Positions 16,696 to 25,396 of a stretch of DNA of 64,000 nucleotides are shown here, in pieces. Source of the DNA: Deltaproteobacteria bacterium (GTDB taxonomy: Bacteria > Desulfobacterota > Desulfobacteria > Desulfobacterales > Desulfatirhabdiaceae). Numbering within the stretch: the stretch's first letter is position 1; every line of letters starts with the position of its first letter. Location: assembly GCA_016219185.1 (NCBI GenBank), contig JACRBZ010000073.1, forward strand, positions 1 to 64,000, read 5' to 3'. Below the pieces are notes generated by a model, which was not told the origin of the DNA, did not search any database, and saw only the letters and a program-made list of their open reading frames with translations. The position numbers and the translations under genes are program-made.

Positions 16696-16786
16696 AAGCC
16701 CATGGAAATTGCTGTTTGTGATTAGTGGATAATTTCTCGTTCGCATGCTCCAGCGTGGAATAGCATGAAGGATCTCAGTCAGGCGT

Positions 16787-16990
16787 ATGAAATTGATTTT
16801 TGTCTGCCCTAATGAAAGCAAGGCATTTGAAAGCGCGGATTACAGAATTGTTGAAAACAAGGGCGTCATCACCGATGCGGCCGGAAATAAGGCCCTGGAT
16901 GCGAAGGTAGCCCTCAATAAACCCTGTTCGTATTGCGGTCATAAACATATTTACCATGTCAGTGAATTATCCTGTCCGTTTTCCGGATAA
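16787..16990 (+). CDS. Small CxxC protein of unknown function
   Basis: A 67-residue protein I cannot name. It begins MKLIFVCPNESKAFESADY and has a C-terminal CSYCGHKHIYHVSELSC segment that could bind zinc or iron. Position between the activator and yedF, on the same strand and ahead of the yedF ribosome site, suggests a role in the same pathway. No strong ribosome site precedes 16787, but the residue pattern and spacing favour a real gene. Confidence 0.65.
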   Translation: MKLIFVCPNESKAFESADYRIVENKGVITDAAGNKALDAKVALNKPCSYCGHKHIYHVSELSCPFSG

Positions 16991-17005
16991 AAAGGAGATT
17001 AATTA

Positions 17006-17602
17006 ATGAAAGAAATTGATGCACGGGGGCTGGCTTGTCCGGCTCCGGTACTTCACACCAAGGCCGCGCTGCAGGAAGAAAAATCCGCCAGCATATCCGT
17101 GATTGTCGATAACGCGGCCTCCCAGCAGAATGTTCAGCGGTTTCTGGAGTCGCAGGGATTTGCTACCAGTCTCGAACAAACTGGAGCCGACTATCGGGTC
17201 ATCGGAACGCTGGGCTCGGAGCCTATGGAGATTCCCGAGATATCTGCTGTGCCTGAAGCCGGCTCCAGTAAAATCATGGTGTTGTGCGCCACGGACCGGA
17301 TGGGTTTCGGAGACGATGAACTGGGCCTGAAGTTGATGCTCAGTTTTCTGCGCACACTGAAGGAAATGGGTCCGGATCTGTGGCGGCTGGTATTCGTCAA
17401 CAACGGCGTCAAACTGACGATCGACGGTTCGGAAGTGCTTGACGATCTCAAGTCTTATGAAAATGGGGGCCTCAAGATTCTGGTGTGCGGCACCTGCCTG
17501 AACCATTTCAACCTGCTGGAAAGAAAACAGGTCGGCGAAACCACCAATATGCTGGATATCGTCACCGCCATGCAGTTGGCCGATAAGGTTATTTCGCTAT
17601 AA
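17006..17602 (+). CDS. yedF: YedF-like selenium-metabolism sulfurtransferase
   Basis: A 198-residue two-domain protein. Residues 1-75 are a TusA/SirA domain with the LACPAPV motif, whose cysteine is the sulfur/selenium carrier. Residues 85-198 are a DsrE-like domain (KIMVLCATDRMGFGDDELG, then ILVCGTCLNHFN). This architecture is the family associated with selenium-using organisms, often beside selD. The precise reaction is not established, and it is thought to handle reactive Se or S. It follows the 67-residue gene by 15 bases with an AAGGAG site and precedes the ABC ATPase by two bases. Confidence 0.88.
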   Translation: MKEIDARGLACPAPVLHTKAALQEEKSASISVIVDNAASQQNVQRFLESQGFATSLEQTGADYRVIGTLGSEPMEIPEISAVPEAGSSKIMVLCATDRMGFGDDELGLKLMLSFLRTLKEMGPDLWRLVFVNNGVKLTIDGSEVLDDLKSYENGGLKILVCGTCLNHFNLLERKQVGETTNMLDIVTAMQLADKVISL

Positions 17603-17604
17603 AA

Positions 17605-18627
17605 ATGATAACTGCTCACAACATTACAAAGTCTTTCGGAGATATGACGATACTCCACAGCTTGGATTTAGAAATAAAGAAGGGCAGCATTTACGGCATC
17701 GCAGGAAAGAGCGGCGTTGGAAAATCAACCTTGCTTAGATGCATGAATGGATTGGAAAAGTATGACAACGGAGAACTGCGGGTTGACGGAGTCGATGTGA
17801 AAGGTCTTTCTCCAAACGGCATGATGTGCTTCAGAAAAAACATCGGCATGATTTTTCAAAACTTTGCCCTTCTTGAGCGGCTTACCGTTTATGATAATAT
17901 CGCACTGCCGCTAAGATGCTGGAAATACAAATCCGGCTTCATCGATAAAAAAGTCAGGGAACTGTTGGAGGTTGTTGAAATACCGGAAAAAATTAACCAG
18001 AAGCCCAGAGAGCTTTCCGGTGGACAAAAACAGAGAGTGGCCATAGCGCGGGCGCTTACCATGGACCCTTATATACTCTTATGTGATGAGGCGACATCAG
18101 CGCTTGATCCGAAAACATCAAAGGCGATTATCGCTTTATTGAAACAGATAAACAGACAAATGGGGATCACGATCGTTTTTGTAACACATCAGATGTCAAT
18201 TCTTCGTGGGCTGTGCCGGGAAATTGCAATTCTTGAAAACGGCAGAGTCGCCGATTTCGGAAAGGTTGAGGAAGTATTCCGCCGACAGTCCGGCGCACTG
18301 ATAAATCTTCTTGGTGAAGAAGTCGGCATATCGATGGAAGGGTGCGTGAAATCAACTGTATTATCTGAAACAGCGATGGAATCATTCATTCCTCGCATGG
18401 CGGTTAATCTCGGAATCGATATAACCATACAGGGCGGGCGGAGTACATTCTGCGGAGAAAAATCGCAAGGATTGGTAATCCGTTTTCCGGAAAAAGACAA
18501 CCATCTTGTTGCGCGTTATCTTTCAGGCCACAATGTTAAATGGAAAATACTTCAGCCGTTGCCGGTTGAAGAACGAAAAGATAACTACCAGATGGCATTG
18601 TCCTTAATTCAGCCGGAAATCGCTTAA
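17605..18627 (+). CDS. MetN-like ABC transporter ATPase
   Basis: A 340-residue ABC ATPase: Walker A GKSGVGKST, signature LSGGQKQR, Walker B ILLCDEAT and the switch histidine in VTHQ. The roughly 90-residue C-terminal extension (INLGIDITIQGG-like region, then GLVIRFPEKDNHLVARYLSG) resembles the regulatory NIL/ACT domain of MetN methionine importers. Substrate-dependent inhibition is therefore possible. Its start lies two bases after yedF. The tight link to yedF makes a sulfur or selenium amino acid, or another small S/Se compound, the likely cargo, but this is inference. Confidence 0.85.
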   Translation: MITAHNITKSFGDMTILHSLDLEIKKGSIYGIAGKSGVGKSTLLRCMNGLEKYDNGELRVDGVDVKGLSPNGMMCFRKNIGMIFQNFALLERLTVYDNIALPLRCWKYKSGFIDKKVRELLEVVEIPEKINQKPRELSGGQKQRVAIARALTMDPYILLCDEATSALDPKTSKAIIALLKQINRQMGITIVFVTHQMSILRGLCREIAILENGRVADFGKVEEVFRRQSGALINLLGEEVGISMEGCVKSTVLSETAMESFIPRMAVNLGIDITIQGGRSTFCGEKSQGLVIRFPEKDNHLVARYLSGHNVKWKILQPLPVEERKDNYQMALSLIQPEIA

Positions 18628-18655
18628 TCGGAAATATGGCAGGAAGGAATGCGTT

Positions 18656-19330
18656 TTGTTTACAGATGAATATTGTGCTTACTGGTGGAAATATTTTGAT
18701 GGAATCATTGCGCCATCAATTGGTGCCACGTTGAGGATGCTTTCGGCTTCCATGTTCCTTTCATTTGTTTTCGGATTCATATTGGCTGTTTTTCTGATTC
18801 TATACGGACCTCATGGTCTTCGTCCCGATGGTTTCAAATATAAAATTCTGGATTTCATCGTGAACAGTATCCGGTCATTTCCAATCATCATCTTGATTGT
18901 CGCGATTTCGCCGCTCACACGGATTCTCGTGGGGACATCCATTGGAGAGAAGGCTGCAATTTTTCCTCTGACTCTGGCGGCAACACCATTTATGGCAAGA
19001 ATCATAGAAAACAGTTTAAAGGAGGTTGACAAACAGCTTATCGAAGCGGCCCGGTCATTTGGTGCATCGGATTTCCAGATCATCATGAAAGTGATGGTAA
19101 AAGAGTCCGTTCCGTCGGTTGTTGCCGGAACGACGCTTGCGACAATAACATTCCTTTCAGCCACCACAATGGCCGGGGCCGTAGGCGCCGGCGGAATCGG
19201 CGCGGTAGCGCTGAATTACGGTTATCAAAGCTTTAACAACACGGTGCTTTATACTTCTGTATTAATTCTGTTTATCATGGTTTTTATAATACAGTGGGTG
19301 GGCGACTGGTTATATAAAAGAATATTATAA
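18656..19330 (+). CDS. MetI-like ABC transporter permease
   Basis: A 224-residue permease with about five membrane spans. It has the binding-protein-dependent transport signature EAARSFGASDFQIIMKVMVK, the loop that contacts the ATPase. Length and hydropathy match MetI. The start is a TTG at 18656 preceded by AGGAAGG at a proper distance. The gene lies between MetN-like and MetQ-like genes and completes an importer. Confidence 0.9.
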   Translation: MFTDEYCAYWWKYFDGIIAPSIGATLRMLSASMFLSFVFGFILAVFLILYGPHGLRPDGFKYKILDFIVNSIRSFPIIILIVAISPLTRILVGTSIGEKAAIFPLTLAATPFMARIIENSLKEVDKQLIEAARSFGASDFQIIMKVMVKESVPSVVAGTTLATITFLSATTMAGAVGAGGIGAVALNYGYQSFNNTVLYTSVLILFIMVFIIQWVGDWLYKRIL

Positions 19331-19357
19331 TTGATTAAAGCGGAGAGGAGTTCCATC

Positions 19358-20170
19358 ATGTTTAAGAAAGGTATAAAAAATTTGGGGATGGTTTTAATCG
19401 TCATTGCTTTAAGTTTTTCTTTGCCATCCTCTGGAAAATCTTCAGAGGTAAAGAAAAGCCTGAAACTCGGCTGCATGCCGTGGTCCGAGCCCATGATACA
19501 GTGGATAAAAGAAGGCCTTACGCCGTTTGGATACAATGTTGAAATACTCATGTTCGATGCCAACCAGCTTCCGGCAACAGCACTGAAAGATGGGAGCATC
19601 GACGGCATTATCGCCAATCACAAACCGTGGATACATACATTCAATCAGCAGAATAATTGTAATCTGCAAATGGTTGAGCCAAATTATTTCTATTCTTTTT
19701 TTGCGATCTACTCGTCAAAATATAAAAAACTTTCCGAAATACCGCAAAGTGCCCGGATTACAATTCCGGGTGACCCTACCAATTTAAGCAGAAGTTTGAT
19801 TATTCTGAAAGAAGCGGGTTTGATTACGCTGAATAATAAAACAGGTCCATTTTATACGATTCTGGACATCAGGGAAAATCCTAAAAAAATCAAATTGATA
19901 GAAGCCGAAATCACGCAGACTGCCCGTAGTTTGCCGGATGTGGGTGCCGTGATCGCCACGGCTTTTTTTATAGCCGAAGCCGCAAAGGCTGATCCGAAAG
20001 TCTTCCTGTTCGAAGATCCGCAAAACAAGGATTTCCCTCTCGGGTTGATTGTAAGGAGCGAAGATGTCAATTCAGCATGGGCTAAAGAAGCCATGACCGT
20101 GTTGAGATCCGATAAAAACAAAGCACGATTCAACGAACAATACAAAGGGAAATATACGCTTCTCGATTAA
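19358..20170 (+). CDS. MetQ/NlpA-like substrate-binding protein
   Basis: A 270-residue NlpA-family binding protein. An N-terminal hydrophobic segment (GMVLIVIALSFSLPSSG) acts as signal peptide, and no lipobox cysteine follows, unlike most MetQ lipoproteins. It is therefore probably periplasmic. The core shows LKLGCMPWSEPMIQWIKEGL, DGSIDGIIANHKPWIHTFNQ and RITIPGDPTNLSRSL. The residues around the ligand pocket differ from classical MetQ (HKPWIHTFNQ where MetQ has QHxPYL), so methionine need not be the ligand. Start 19358 follows GGAGAGGAG. Confidence 0.85.
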   Translation: MFKKGIKNLGMVLIVIALSFSLPSSGKSSEVKKSLKLGCMPWSEPMIQWIKEGLTPFGYNVEILMFDANQLPATALKDGSIDGIIANHKPWIHTFNQQNNCNLQMVEPNYFYSFFAIYSSKYKKLSEIPQSARITIPGDPTNLSRSLIILKEAGLITLNNKTGPFYTILDIRENPKKIKLIEAEITQTARSLPDVGAVIATAFFIAEAAKADPKVFLFEDPQNKDFPLGLIVRSEDVNSAWAKEAMTVLRSDKNKARFNEQYKGKYTLLD

Positions 20171-20297
20171 TATCGGCAGGGCAAGCTCACTCACCGGGTT
20201 TGATGAATGATCCGGCAATTTTGAGCCCGATGCCATGTAATTACCAGTCATTGCTTTGTCGGGGCTTTTTCCCCTCTTGAGAATCAGGAGAAAAATA

Positions 20298-21092
20298 TTG
20301 GATAAAAACATAATCAAGGAAGCTGTAAAAAAAGTGAATCTTGCACTGAAACTGGACCGGGAAATAGCCGGCGTGAAGTTTTTGTTCAGTGAGGATGAAT
20401 TTGAAAAAGCCGATGCAAAAAAAATCATGGGTAAACTGGCATATTGCGTCATGGTCAAGGCGGCGATGTCCGGAAAGGCTACAAAGGCATCGGCGGAGTA
20501 TTTCGGATGCATGGGAGCCGCAAAGGCGCTTGGTGTGGTGGAACCGGATGAAATGTCCTCATCCGGGCGGTTTTATCAAAAATTGGGATTATACCAGGAC
20601 CTGACGACTTCAAAAAATGTTCAGCGGAATATGACTTTTTGCAGGCACAAAGCCTATGGCGTCATGGTAAAGCCGGTGGATGCGTATGATGAAGAACCGG
20701 ATATCGTATTGATCGTTACGATGCCATATAATGCCATGAGAATCATACAGGGCTACACGCATATGTCCGGGTACAACACTTCCTATAAAATCGCCGGGAA
20801 CCAGGCCGTATGTTCGGAATGCACGGCTTTCCCTTTTGAAAGCAACAACATTAATATTTCGCTCTTATGTTCGGGCACGAGATTCAAAGCAGGATGGAGA
20901 GACGATGAACTCATCATCGGATTTCCTTTTAATCAATTTTTATCAATAACCAAAGGCATTTATGCGACACTCGATCTGACGGAGCCGAACGAGAAAAAAG
21001 CTGAAATTGAAGCCAGGTTTCAAAAAATGGGCGAAGCAGCCCCTGTAATTCAGTATGATAAAAATTATTATACAGGGCTTAATCCGGAATAA
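20298..21092 (+). CDS. DUF169 family protein
   Basis: A protein of about 264 residues of the DUF169 family: AGVKFLFSEDEF at the N-terminus, YCVMVKAAMSGKATKASAEY, ECTAFPFESNNINISLLCSG and GFPFNQF. DUF169 proteins are common in anaerobes and lack an assigned reaction. The several cysteines suggest metal or cofactor binding. The TTG at 20298 with AGGAG seven bases before is preferred over an ATG at 20256 without a ribosome site. It is the last gene of the run that starts with the double-cubane reductase, 127 bases after the binding protein, so co-transcription is likely but not certain. Confidence 0.82.
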   Translation: MDKNIIKEAVKKVNLALKLDREIAGVKFLFSEDEFEKADAKKIMGKLAYCVMVKAAMSGKATKASAEYFGCMGAAKALGVVEPDEMSSSGRFYQKLGLYQDLTTSKNVQRNMTFCRHKAYGVMVKPVDAYDEEPDIVLIVTMPYNAMRIIQGYTHMSGYNTSYKIAGNQAVCSECTAFPFESNNINISLLCSGTRFKAGWRDDELIIGFPFNQFLSITKGIYATLDLTEPNEKKAEIEARFQKMGEAAPVIQYDKNYYTGLNPE

Positions 21093-21138
21093 GGCCCCTC
21101 TTTGTCTCTCTTGGCAATCAAGATCAAGACGATTTTCT

Positions 21139-21609
21139 TCAGGAACGCAGCGTTGCTGTCAGACGTAATGGATGGCGCAATAGATCCAGTGCGTCCAGAA
21201 TGTTGCCGACAACGATGTCCGCTGCAAAAACGGCATCCACAGCGCTGCCTTCGGCCTGCACCGTGGCCACGCCAAGGGCGGCATTTTTAAGCATCAACCT
21301 GTCATTGCGGCCGTTTCCCATGCAGACGCAGTTTTCAAGGCCGAGCCGTTGAACATATTCGAGCTTTGTCTCTGCCTGGTCTTCTTGCGAAATGATTTCA
21401 ACGTGACAGCCAACGTCGGAAAGCGCTTTTCTCACGCTGCCGAAGGTGTCGGCGGTCAGGACATGGACATCGAGTGATGTGGACAGATCGGCGAGGCGCT
21501 CCTTCACGTCTTGCAGGAGGTGTCCGTCGCAGGCAATGGTTCCATTGTAATCCAGGATCAGATGTGAGAGATTCAGAATCCCATGGCCTGGGATGTTGAT
21601 TTCAAGCAT
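21139..21609 (-). CDS. HAD-superfamily (soluble P-type ATPase-like) phosphatase
   Basis: A 156-residue HAD protein with motif I LDYNGTIACDG (catalytic Asp), motif II VLTADTFG and motif III/IV MGNGRNDRLMLK. It resembles the catalytic domain of P-type ATPases encoded as a separate soluble protein, and the substrate is unknown. It is the last gene of the pst-like operon, starting 24 bases after pstB, with start 21609 after a GGAGACTT site. Confidence 0.8.
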   Translation of the reverse strand: MLEINIPGHGILNLSHLILDYNGTIACDGHLLQDVKERLADLSTSLDVHVLTADTFGSVRKALSDVGCHVEIISQEDQAETKLEYVQRLGLENCVCMGNGRNDRLMLKNAALGVATVQAEGSAVDAVFAADIVVGNILDALDLLRHPLRLTATLRS

Positions 21610-21632
21610 GGTTAAGTCTCCTCGTATGCAAT

Positions 21633-22412
21633 TCAAAAAGCTGCTTCCATGAGCTGACGGAAAGCATCGGCGTCTTCAAGCTGCTGCCTGGCCATTTCCT
21701 GAACCAGTTCTCCCTCCTTGAGCACGCAAACCCTGTCCGCTATCCGCCTTGTCTGACTCAGACTGTGAGAAACGGCCAGAATGGTGTAGCGTTGCTTGAG
21801 CCTTGACAAAAGCGCTTCGATTCTGGCTGCCGCCCTGAAATCAAGGGATGCCGTCGGCTCGTCCAACAGTAGAATCTGTGGCTCAAAGGATAGAACCCGC
21901 GCCAAGCAGAGGCGTTGCTGTTGACCACCGGAAAGTGTTGGCGCAGGTTCCTTGAGCCTGTCTTTGACCTCATCCCACAGAGATACTTCCCGGAGCGCCC
22001 ACTCCACCCGCTCGGACAAAGCGCCGCCAGTCAGTCCCAGGATCACCCGAAGCGGCATGGCAAGGTTTTTTTCGATGGAGAAGGGCAAAACTGCGGGCGC
22101 CTGGAAGACCATCCCCACACGCCTTCGCAGCTCCGAAAGCGGGAAGGAATCCGGGTAGTCGCCTATGGTCCGGCCATGATGCCGGATGCGCACTGTTCCT
22201 TCGGTCCGGCAGTCCGGATAAAACGCGTTCAAACGGTTGATGGACCTGAGCAATGTCGATTTTCCCGATCCCGAAGGGCCCACCAATACGGTCAGTTGGC
22301 CGGGCCAGAGGGAAAGCGTGATATCTTTGAGCACGATCTTTTCCAAAAACCGTACCCATAAATTTTCGATGCGGACCGTTGGCTCATTTCCGGATGTCAT
22401 CGGATCTGCCAT
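21633..22412 (-). CDS. pstB: Phosphate-type ABC transporter ATPase
   Basis: A 259-residue ABC ATPase: Walker A GPSGSGKSTLLRSINRLN, signature LSGGQQQRLCLARVLSF, Walker B ILLLDEPTASLD, His switch VSHS. The Walker A context with RSINRLN is typical of PstB. It overlaps pstA by 16 bases. PhoU is absent, and a HAD protein follows instead. An oxyanion other than phosphate cannot be excluded. Confidence 0.82.
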   Translation of the reverse strand: MADPMTSGNEPTVRIENLWVRFLEKIVLKDITLSLWPGQLTVLVGPSGSGKSTLLRSINRLNAFYPDCRTEGTVRIRHHGRTIGDYPDSFPLSELRRRVGMVFQAPAVLPFSIEKNLAMPLRVILGLTGGALSERVEWALREVSLWDEVKDRLKEPAPTLSGGQQQRLCLARVLSFEPQILLLDEPTASLDFRAAARIEALLSRLKQRYTILAVSHSLSQTRRIADRVCVLKEGELVQEMARQQLEDADAFRQLMEAAF

Positions 22413-23275
22413 CGCTTTTCGGCGCGCCGCTGCAGGAAAAAGGCCGCAAGAAAAAGCAGGCCGGTAATGAATAACAGGACAAGTGCCGTTCCAAATCCCT
22501 GTTCCAGCTCGCTTGAATTCCGGTGTTCCGCGGCCAGATAATAGATGCGAAAAGGCAGAGCCTCGAATTTATCCCAGAGGTTGCGGGGAATTCCCGCATG
22601 CGCCACCACGCCCGTGAGCAAAATAACGGCCGTATCTTCCGATGCGCGCCCGATGGCAAGAACGATGCCGCTGAATATGCCGCGACTGGCAACGGGAAGC
22701 AGAACATGCCGGATATTTTGCCATTTGCTGAAACCGATGCCAGGACCGAGCAAACGCAGGTGCTCGGGGATGCCTTCAAAGGCCGTCTGGGTTGTGCGGA
22801 TCAGGTAAGGTAAAATGAGCATGGCGATGCAGAAAGCAGCCAGAAACAGGCTGGTTTGGGCTTTGGGGGTCAAAGTTCTTCGGAGCAGAAGGATCATCGC
22901 AAAACCGAATAGTCCCATTACAATGGATGGCGTGCCGGATAAAAAATCCACCATCCATCCCAGAAAGACCCGCCGGCGCCGGGAGGCGTACTCCGTCAGG
23001 TAGATTCCGCTGGCGATTCCCACGGGAATGGCAATAACTGATGACAGGAGAACCAGAAACATTGTTCCAACGAGGGCCGGCCAGATCCCGTCAAAAACGG
23101 GCGTTTGACCGGTGATGGCCTCAAACCATGGCGTTTCCCCAAAAAAAAGCGCGGGAGTAATGCTTTTCATCCCATTCAGAAGCAAAAATCCAAGCAGGAA
23201 TATCACGACCAGTATCGCACCCATACCGGACAGCCAGGCAAATCCTGTATAAAAGCTGTCAGATAATTTTCTCAT
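22397..23275 (-). CDS. pstA: Phosphate-type ABC permease PstA
   Basis: A 292-residue permease with about six membrane spans. It has the segments VGIASGIYLTEYAS, DFLSGTPSIVMGLFGF, TTQTAFEGIPEHLRLLGPGI and AIGRASEDTAVILLTG, characteristic of PstA. It pairs with PstC to form the membrane channel and overlaps both neighbours by 16-17 bases, showing tight translational coupling. Confidence 0.88.
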   Translation of the reverse strand: MRKLSDSFYTGFAWLSGMGAILVVIFLLGFLLLNGMKSITPALFFGETPWFEAITGQTPVFDGIWPALVGTMFLVLLSSVIAIPVGIASGIYLTEYASRRRRVFLGWMVDFLSGTPSIVMGLFGFAMILLLRRTLTPKAQTSLFLAAFCIAMLILPYLIRTTQTAFEGIPEHLRLLGPGIGFSKWQNIRHVLLPVASRGIFSGIVLAIGRASEDTAVILLTGVVAHAGIPRNLWDKFEALPFRIYYLAAEHRNSSELEQGFGTALVLLFITGLLFLAAFFLQRRAEKRWQIR

Positions 23276-24164
23276 GTTGTCGGTCTCCGGTCTTTTGGCC
23301 TGATTTTTGGATGATAAAATTGAATGCTCCCATGATCAAAAAAAGAAACAGCCCGGAGGCAAAAACGGACTGATAAGCCATGCTCTGGCTGTCTGTTGCC
23401 AGAACCAGGGCAATGTGTGCGGTGAGCGTGCGGATGGAAGCAAAAATCGAACCGGGAAATTGTGCGGCGTTTCCGGCCAGCATGAGGGAAATGAGCGTAT
23501 CACCGATGGCCCTTCCGAAGCCGAGAACGGCGGCGGCAGTCAGGCCTCTGGAGGCAGCGGGCAGCAACACATATCGCATTTGCTGGATGGGCGTAAATCC
23601 CATGGCTTCCGCTGTCAGCCGAAGGAGCGGATCGAGCCGCTCCAACCGGGCATGAAAGACGAGCACAATGGTGGGAAGGATGAGAACACTCAGCGTCAGG
23701 GCAGCGGTTATGAGAGAAAAACCCGATCCGGCCGCAAGCCACTCCCGAAGACGCGGAACGAGTACGAAAACCGATACGAAACCGATGATGACCGTCGGAA
23801 TGCTCGTCATGAAATGGATCAGTGCCAGCAGAAAACGCGAGAAAAAACCCCGTGAAAGGACATGAACCAGGCTGCAAATGCCGATGGCCGGAGGAAAGGC
23901 CAAGACAAGCGCCAGAATCGAAAGGGCAAGCGAGCCGGCGCACATGGGCAGAATGCCGAAATTGCCTGCAACAGGCTGCCAGTGCCAGGATAGAACCTGG
24001 GACAGGCGGATCCACGTGAACAAGGGCAGGCAAAAGTAAAAAAGCAGCAGGAAAATGGCCAGGATGGCCCCGGCGGAAACCGCGGTAGCCACCAAAAGGC
24101 TCCATTCAATCCATTTTTCGGATGGGTTATCTTGCGGATGAATCGGCGTTCGGGTCTTTGTCAT
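23259..24164 (-). CDS. pstC: Phosphate-type ABC permease PstC
   Basis: A 301-residue permease with an N-terminal anchor (SLLVATAVSAGAILAIFLLL) and further spans. PstC-type motifs are HFMTSIPTVIIGFVSVFVLV, RLTAEAMGFTPIQQMRYVLL and GFGRAIGDTLISLMLAGN. Second gene of the operon, 18 bases after pstS. Confidence 0.88.
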   Translation of the reverse strand: MTKTRTPIHPQDNPSEKWIEWSLLVATAVSAGAILAIFLLLFYFCLPLFTWIRLSQVLSWHWQPVAGNFGILPMCAGSLALSILALVLAFPPAIGICSLVHVLSRGFFSRFLLALIHFMTSIPTVIIGFVSVFVLVPRLREWLAAGSGFSLITAALTLSVLILPTIVLVFHARLERLDPLLRLTAEAMGFTPIQQMRYVLLPAASRGLTAAAVLGFGRAIGDTLISLMLAGNAAQFPGSIFASIRTLTAHIALVLATDSQSMAYQSVFASGLFLFLIMGAFNFIIQKSGQKTGDRQHEKII

Positions 24165-24182
24165 TTGATATGCATGGCTTTT

Positions 24183-25016
24183 CTATTTCAAGGGCAGGTA
24201 ACCATGTTTTTGGCAAAGCGCTATTCCATCGGGACTCAGAATGTAGTCAATGAATGCTTTCACCAGTTGGGAGGGCTCGCCCTTGGTGTTCATATAAAGC
24301 TTGCGAAGCACCGGGTAGCTTCCGTTCATGGCGTTCTCCTGAGAAGCAGCCACGCCATTTAAAACCACCGCTTTCACGCTATTATCCACATGTCCGATGC
24401 CCACATAGCCGATTGCGTCCTTGTCCTGCGAGACAGCCACCTTCATGGCGCCGTTGGAAGCAACGACATTGGCGGCGCTTGCGATCGCCCCTTTATTGAG
24501 CAGTTTTTCCCAGAAGACTTCGCGGGTGCCGCTGGCCTCATCCCGGGTGAAAAGATGAATGGCGGCGTCTTTTCCTCCCGCTTCCTTCCAGTTAAGGACA
24601 GATCCGCTAAAGATGTCCCTAACCTGCTGAGACGACAGTCCTGAAATCGGATTATCCGGATGGATCACGACAGCCACTCCGTCCAGGGCAAAGGGATAGG
24701 ACTTGAGTCCGTATTTGGAGACTTCCGCCTCTGAAAGCGGGCGTCCGGTGTTGCCGATCTCCACCAGTCCCTCGCCGACTTTCTGTACCCCGATCCCGGA
24801 GCCTCCTCCTTCAATTGTAATGCGGATTTTGGGATGGGCCGTCATGATGGCCCTGGCGGCATCGTTCATCACCGGGATATGCGCTGTGCCGCCTGCTATT
24901 GCAATCGTTCCTTCCAGGCCCGCAAAGCTGTCCAGAGAAGCGGCCGTTGCATTTCCCGAACAAAGCACCGAAAGCATTACAAGGATTGTAAAACAAGTCA
25001 CTCCAAAAGATTTCAT
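24183..25016 (-). CDS. pstS: Phosphate-type ABC substrate-binding protein
   Basis: A 277-residue PstS-like protein with a signal peptide (TCFTILVMLSVLCSGNATAA, which also contains a cysteine). The mature fold shows IAGGTAHIPVMNDAARAI, IEGGGSGIGVQKVGEGLVEI, IGNTGRPLSEAE and TRDEASGTREVFWEKLL. The last segment is the classical oxyanion-binding region. It is first in the operon. A promoter with the shared 22-nt motif lies 104-148 bases upstream. Phosphate is the default assignment. Confidence 0.85.
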   Translation of the reverse strand: MKSFGVTCFTILVMLSVLCSGNATAASLDSFAGLEGTIAIAGGTAHIPVMNDAARAIMTAHPKIRITIEGGGSGIGVQKVGEGLVEIGNTGRPLSEAEVSKYGLKSYPFALDGVAVVIHPDNPISGLSSQQVRDIFSGSVLNWKEAGGKDAAIHLFTRDEASGTREVFWEKLLNKGAIASAANVVASNGAMKVAVSQDKDAIGYVGIGHVDNSVKAVVLNGVAASQENAMNGSYPVLRKLYMNTKGEPSQLVKAFIDYILSPDGIALCQKHGYLPLK

Positions 25017-25119
25017 CCTGTCCTCCTATGGTTTAATGAAGTTCCGTTGCATGGGTGTGAGTATTATTTTCATGTCTGAGGGTAAATGCCCGGATGATTC
25101 ATGAGCATATATTTTCAGC

Positions 25120-25164
25120 TTTATAGTAAAGTTGTTTTTATAATACAAATTCATAATGGTTATA
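25120..25164 (-). promoter_or_regulatory. pst-like operon promoter with shared motif B
   Basis: On the minus strand TATAAC-CATT-ATGAATTTG-TAT occupies 25164-25143. TTGTAT, 17 bases, TATAAA (25125-25120) is a well-formed sigma70-type promoter directed at pstS. Eighteen of 22 motif positions match the copy at 25334-25355. Confidence 0.65.
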
Positions 25165-25311
25165 GATATAGGTTGATTATGCCTTCTGGTTATCGCCGGA
25201 GGCTTCCATTTGACTATTCGAAAAGAATACATCTTTCAACTGCCTTGTTTGGGGGAGTGAGTTCGGTGGATACCGTTTTCAAATTTATTTTGGATGGCAG
25301 TGCCCAAGATT

Positions 25312-25342
25312 ATAGTTATAAGAGACGACAAGTTATAACTAT
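25312..25342 (+). promoter_or_regulatory. Inverted repeat operator in front of double-cubane operon 2
   Basis: ATAGTTATAA (25312-25321) and TTATAACTAT (25333-25342) are perfectly complementary 10-bp arms 11 bases apart. The right arm overlaps the start of shared motif C, so a dimeric regulator bound here would sit against the promoter. The remainder of 25017-25396 shows no gene. Confidence 0.5.
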
Positions 25343-25376
25343 TATGAATTTGATTAATTCATAGACTTAATATAAA
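25334..25376 (+). promoter_or_regulatory. Shared promoter motif C (towards double-cubane operon 2)
   Basis: TATAAC-TATT-ATGAATTTG-ATT at 25334-25355 is followed by TATAAA at 25371-25376, 15 bases after TTGATT. It differs from motif A at one of 22 positions. It precedes the 43-codon ORF and the second double-cubane reductase. Confidence 0.55.
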
Positions 25377-25396
25377 CGGAGGGGATAAACTCAACA

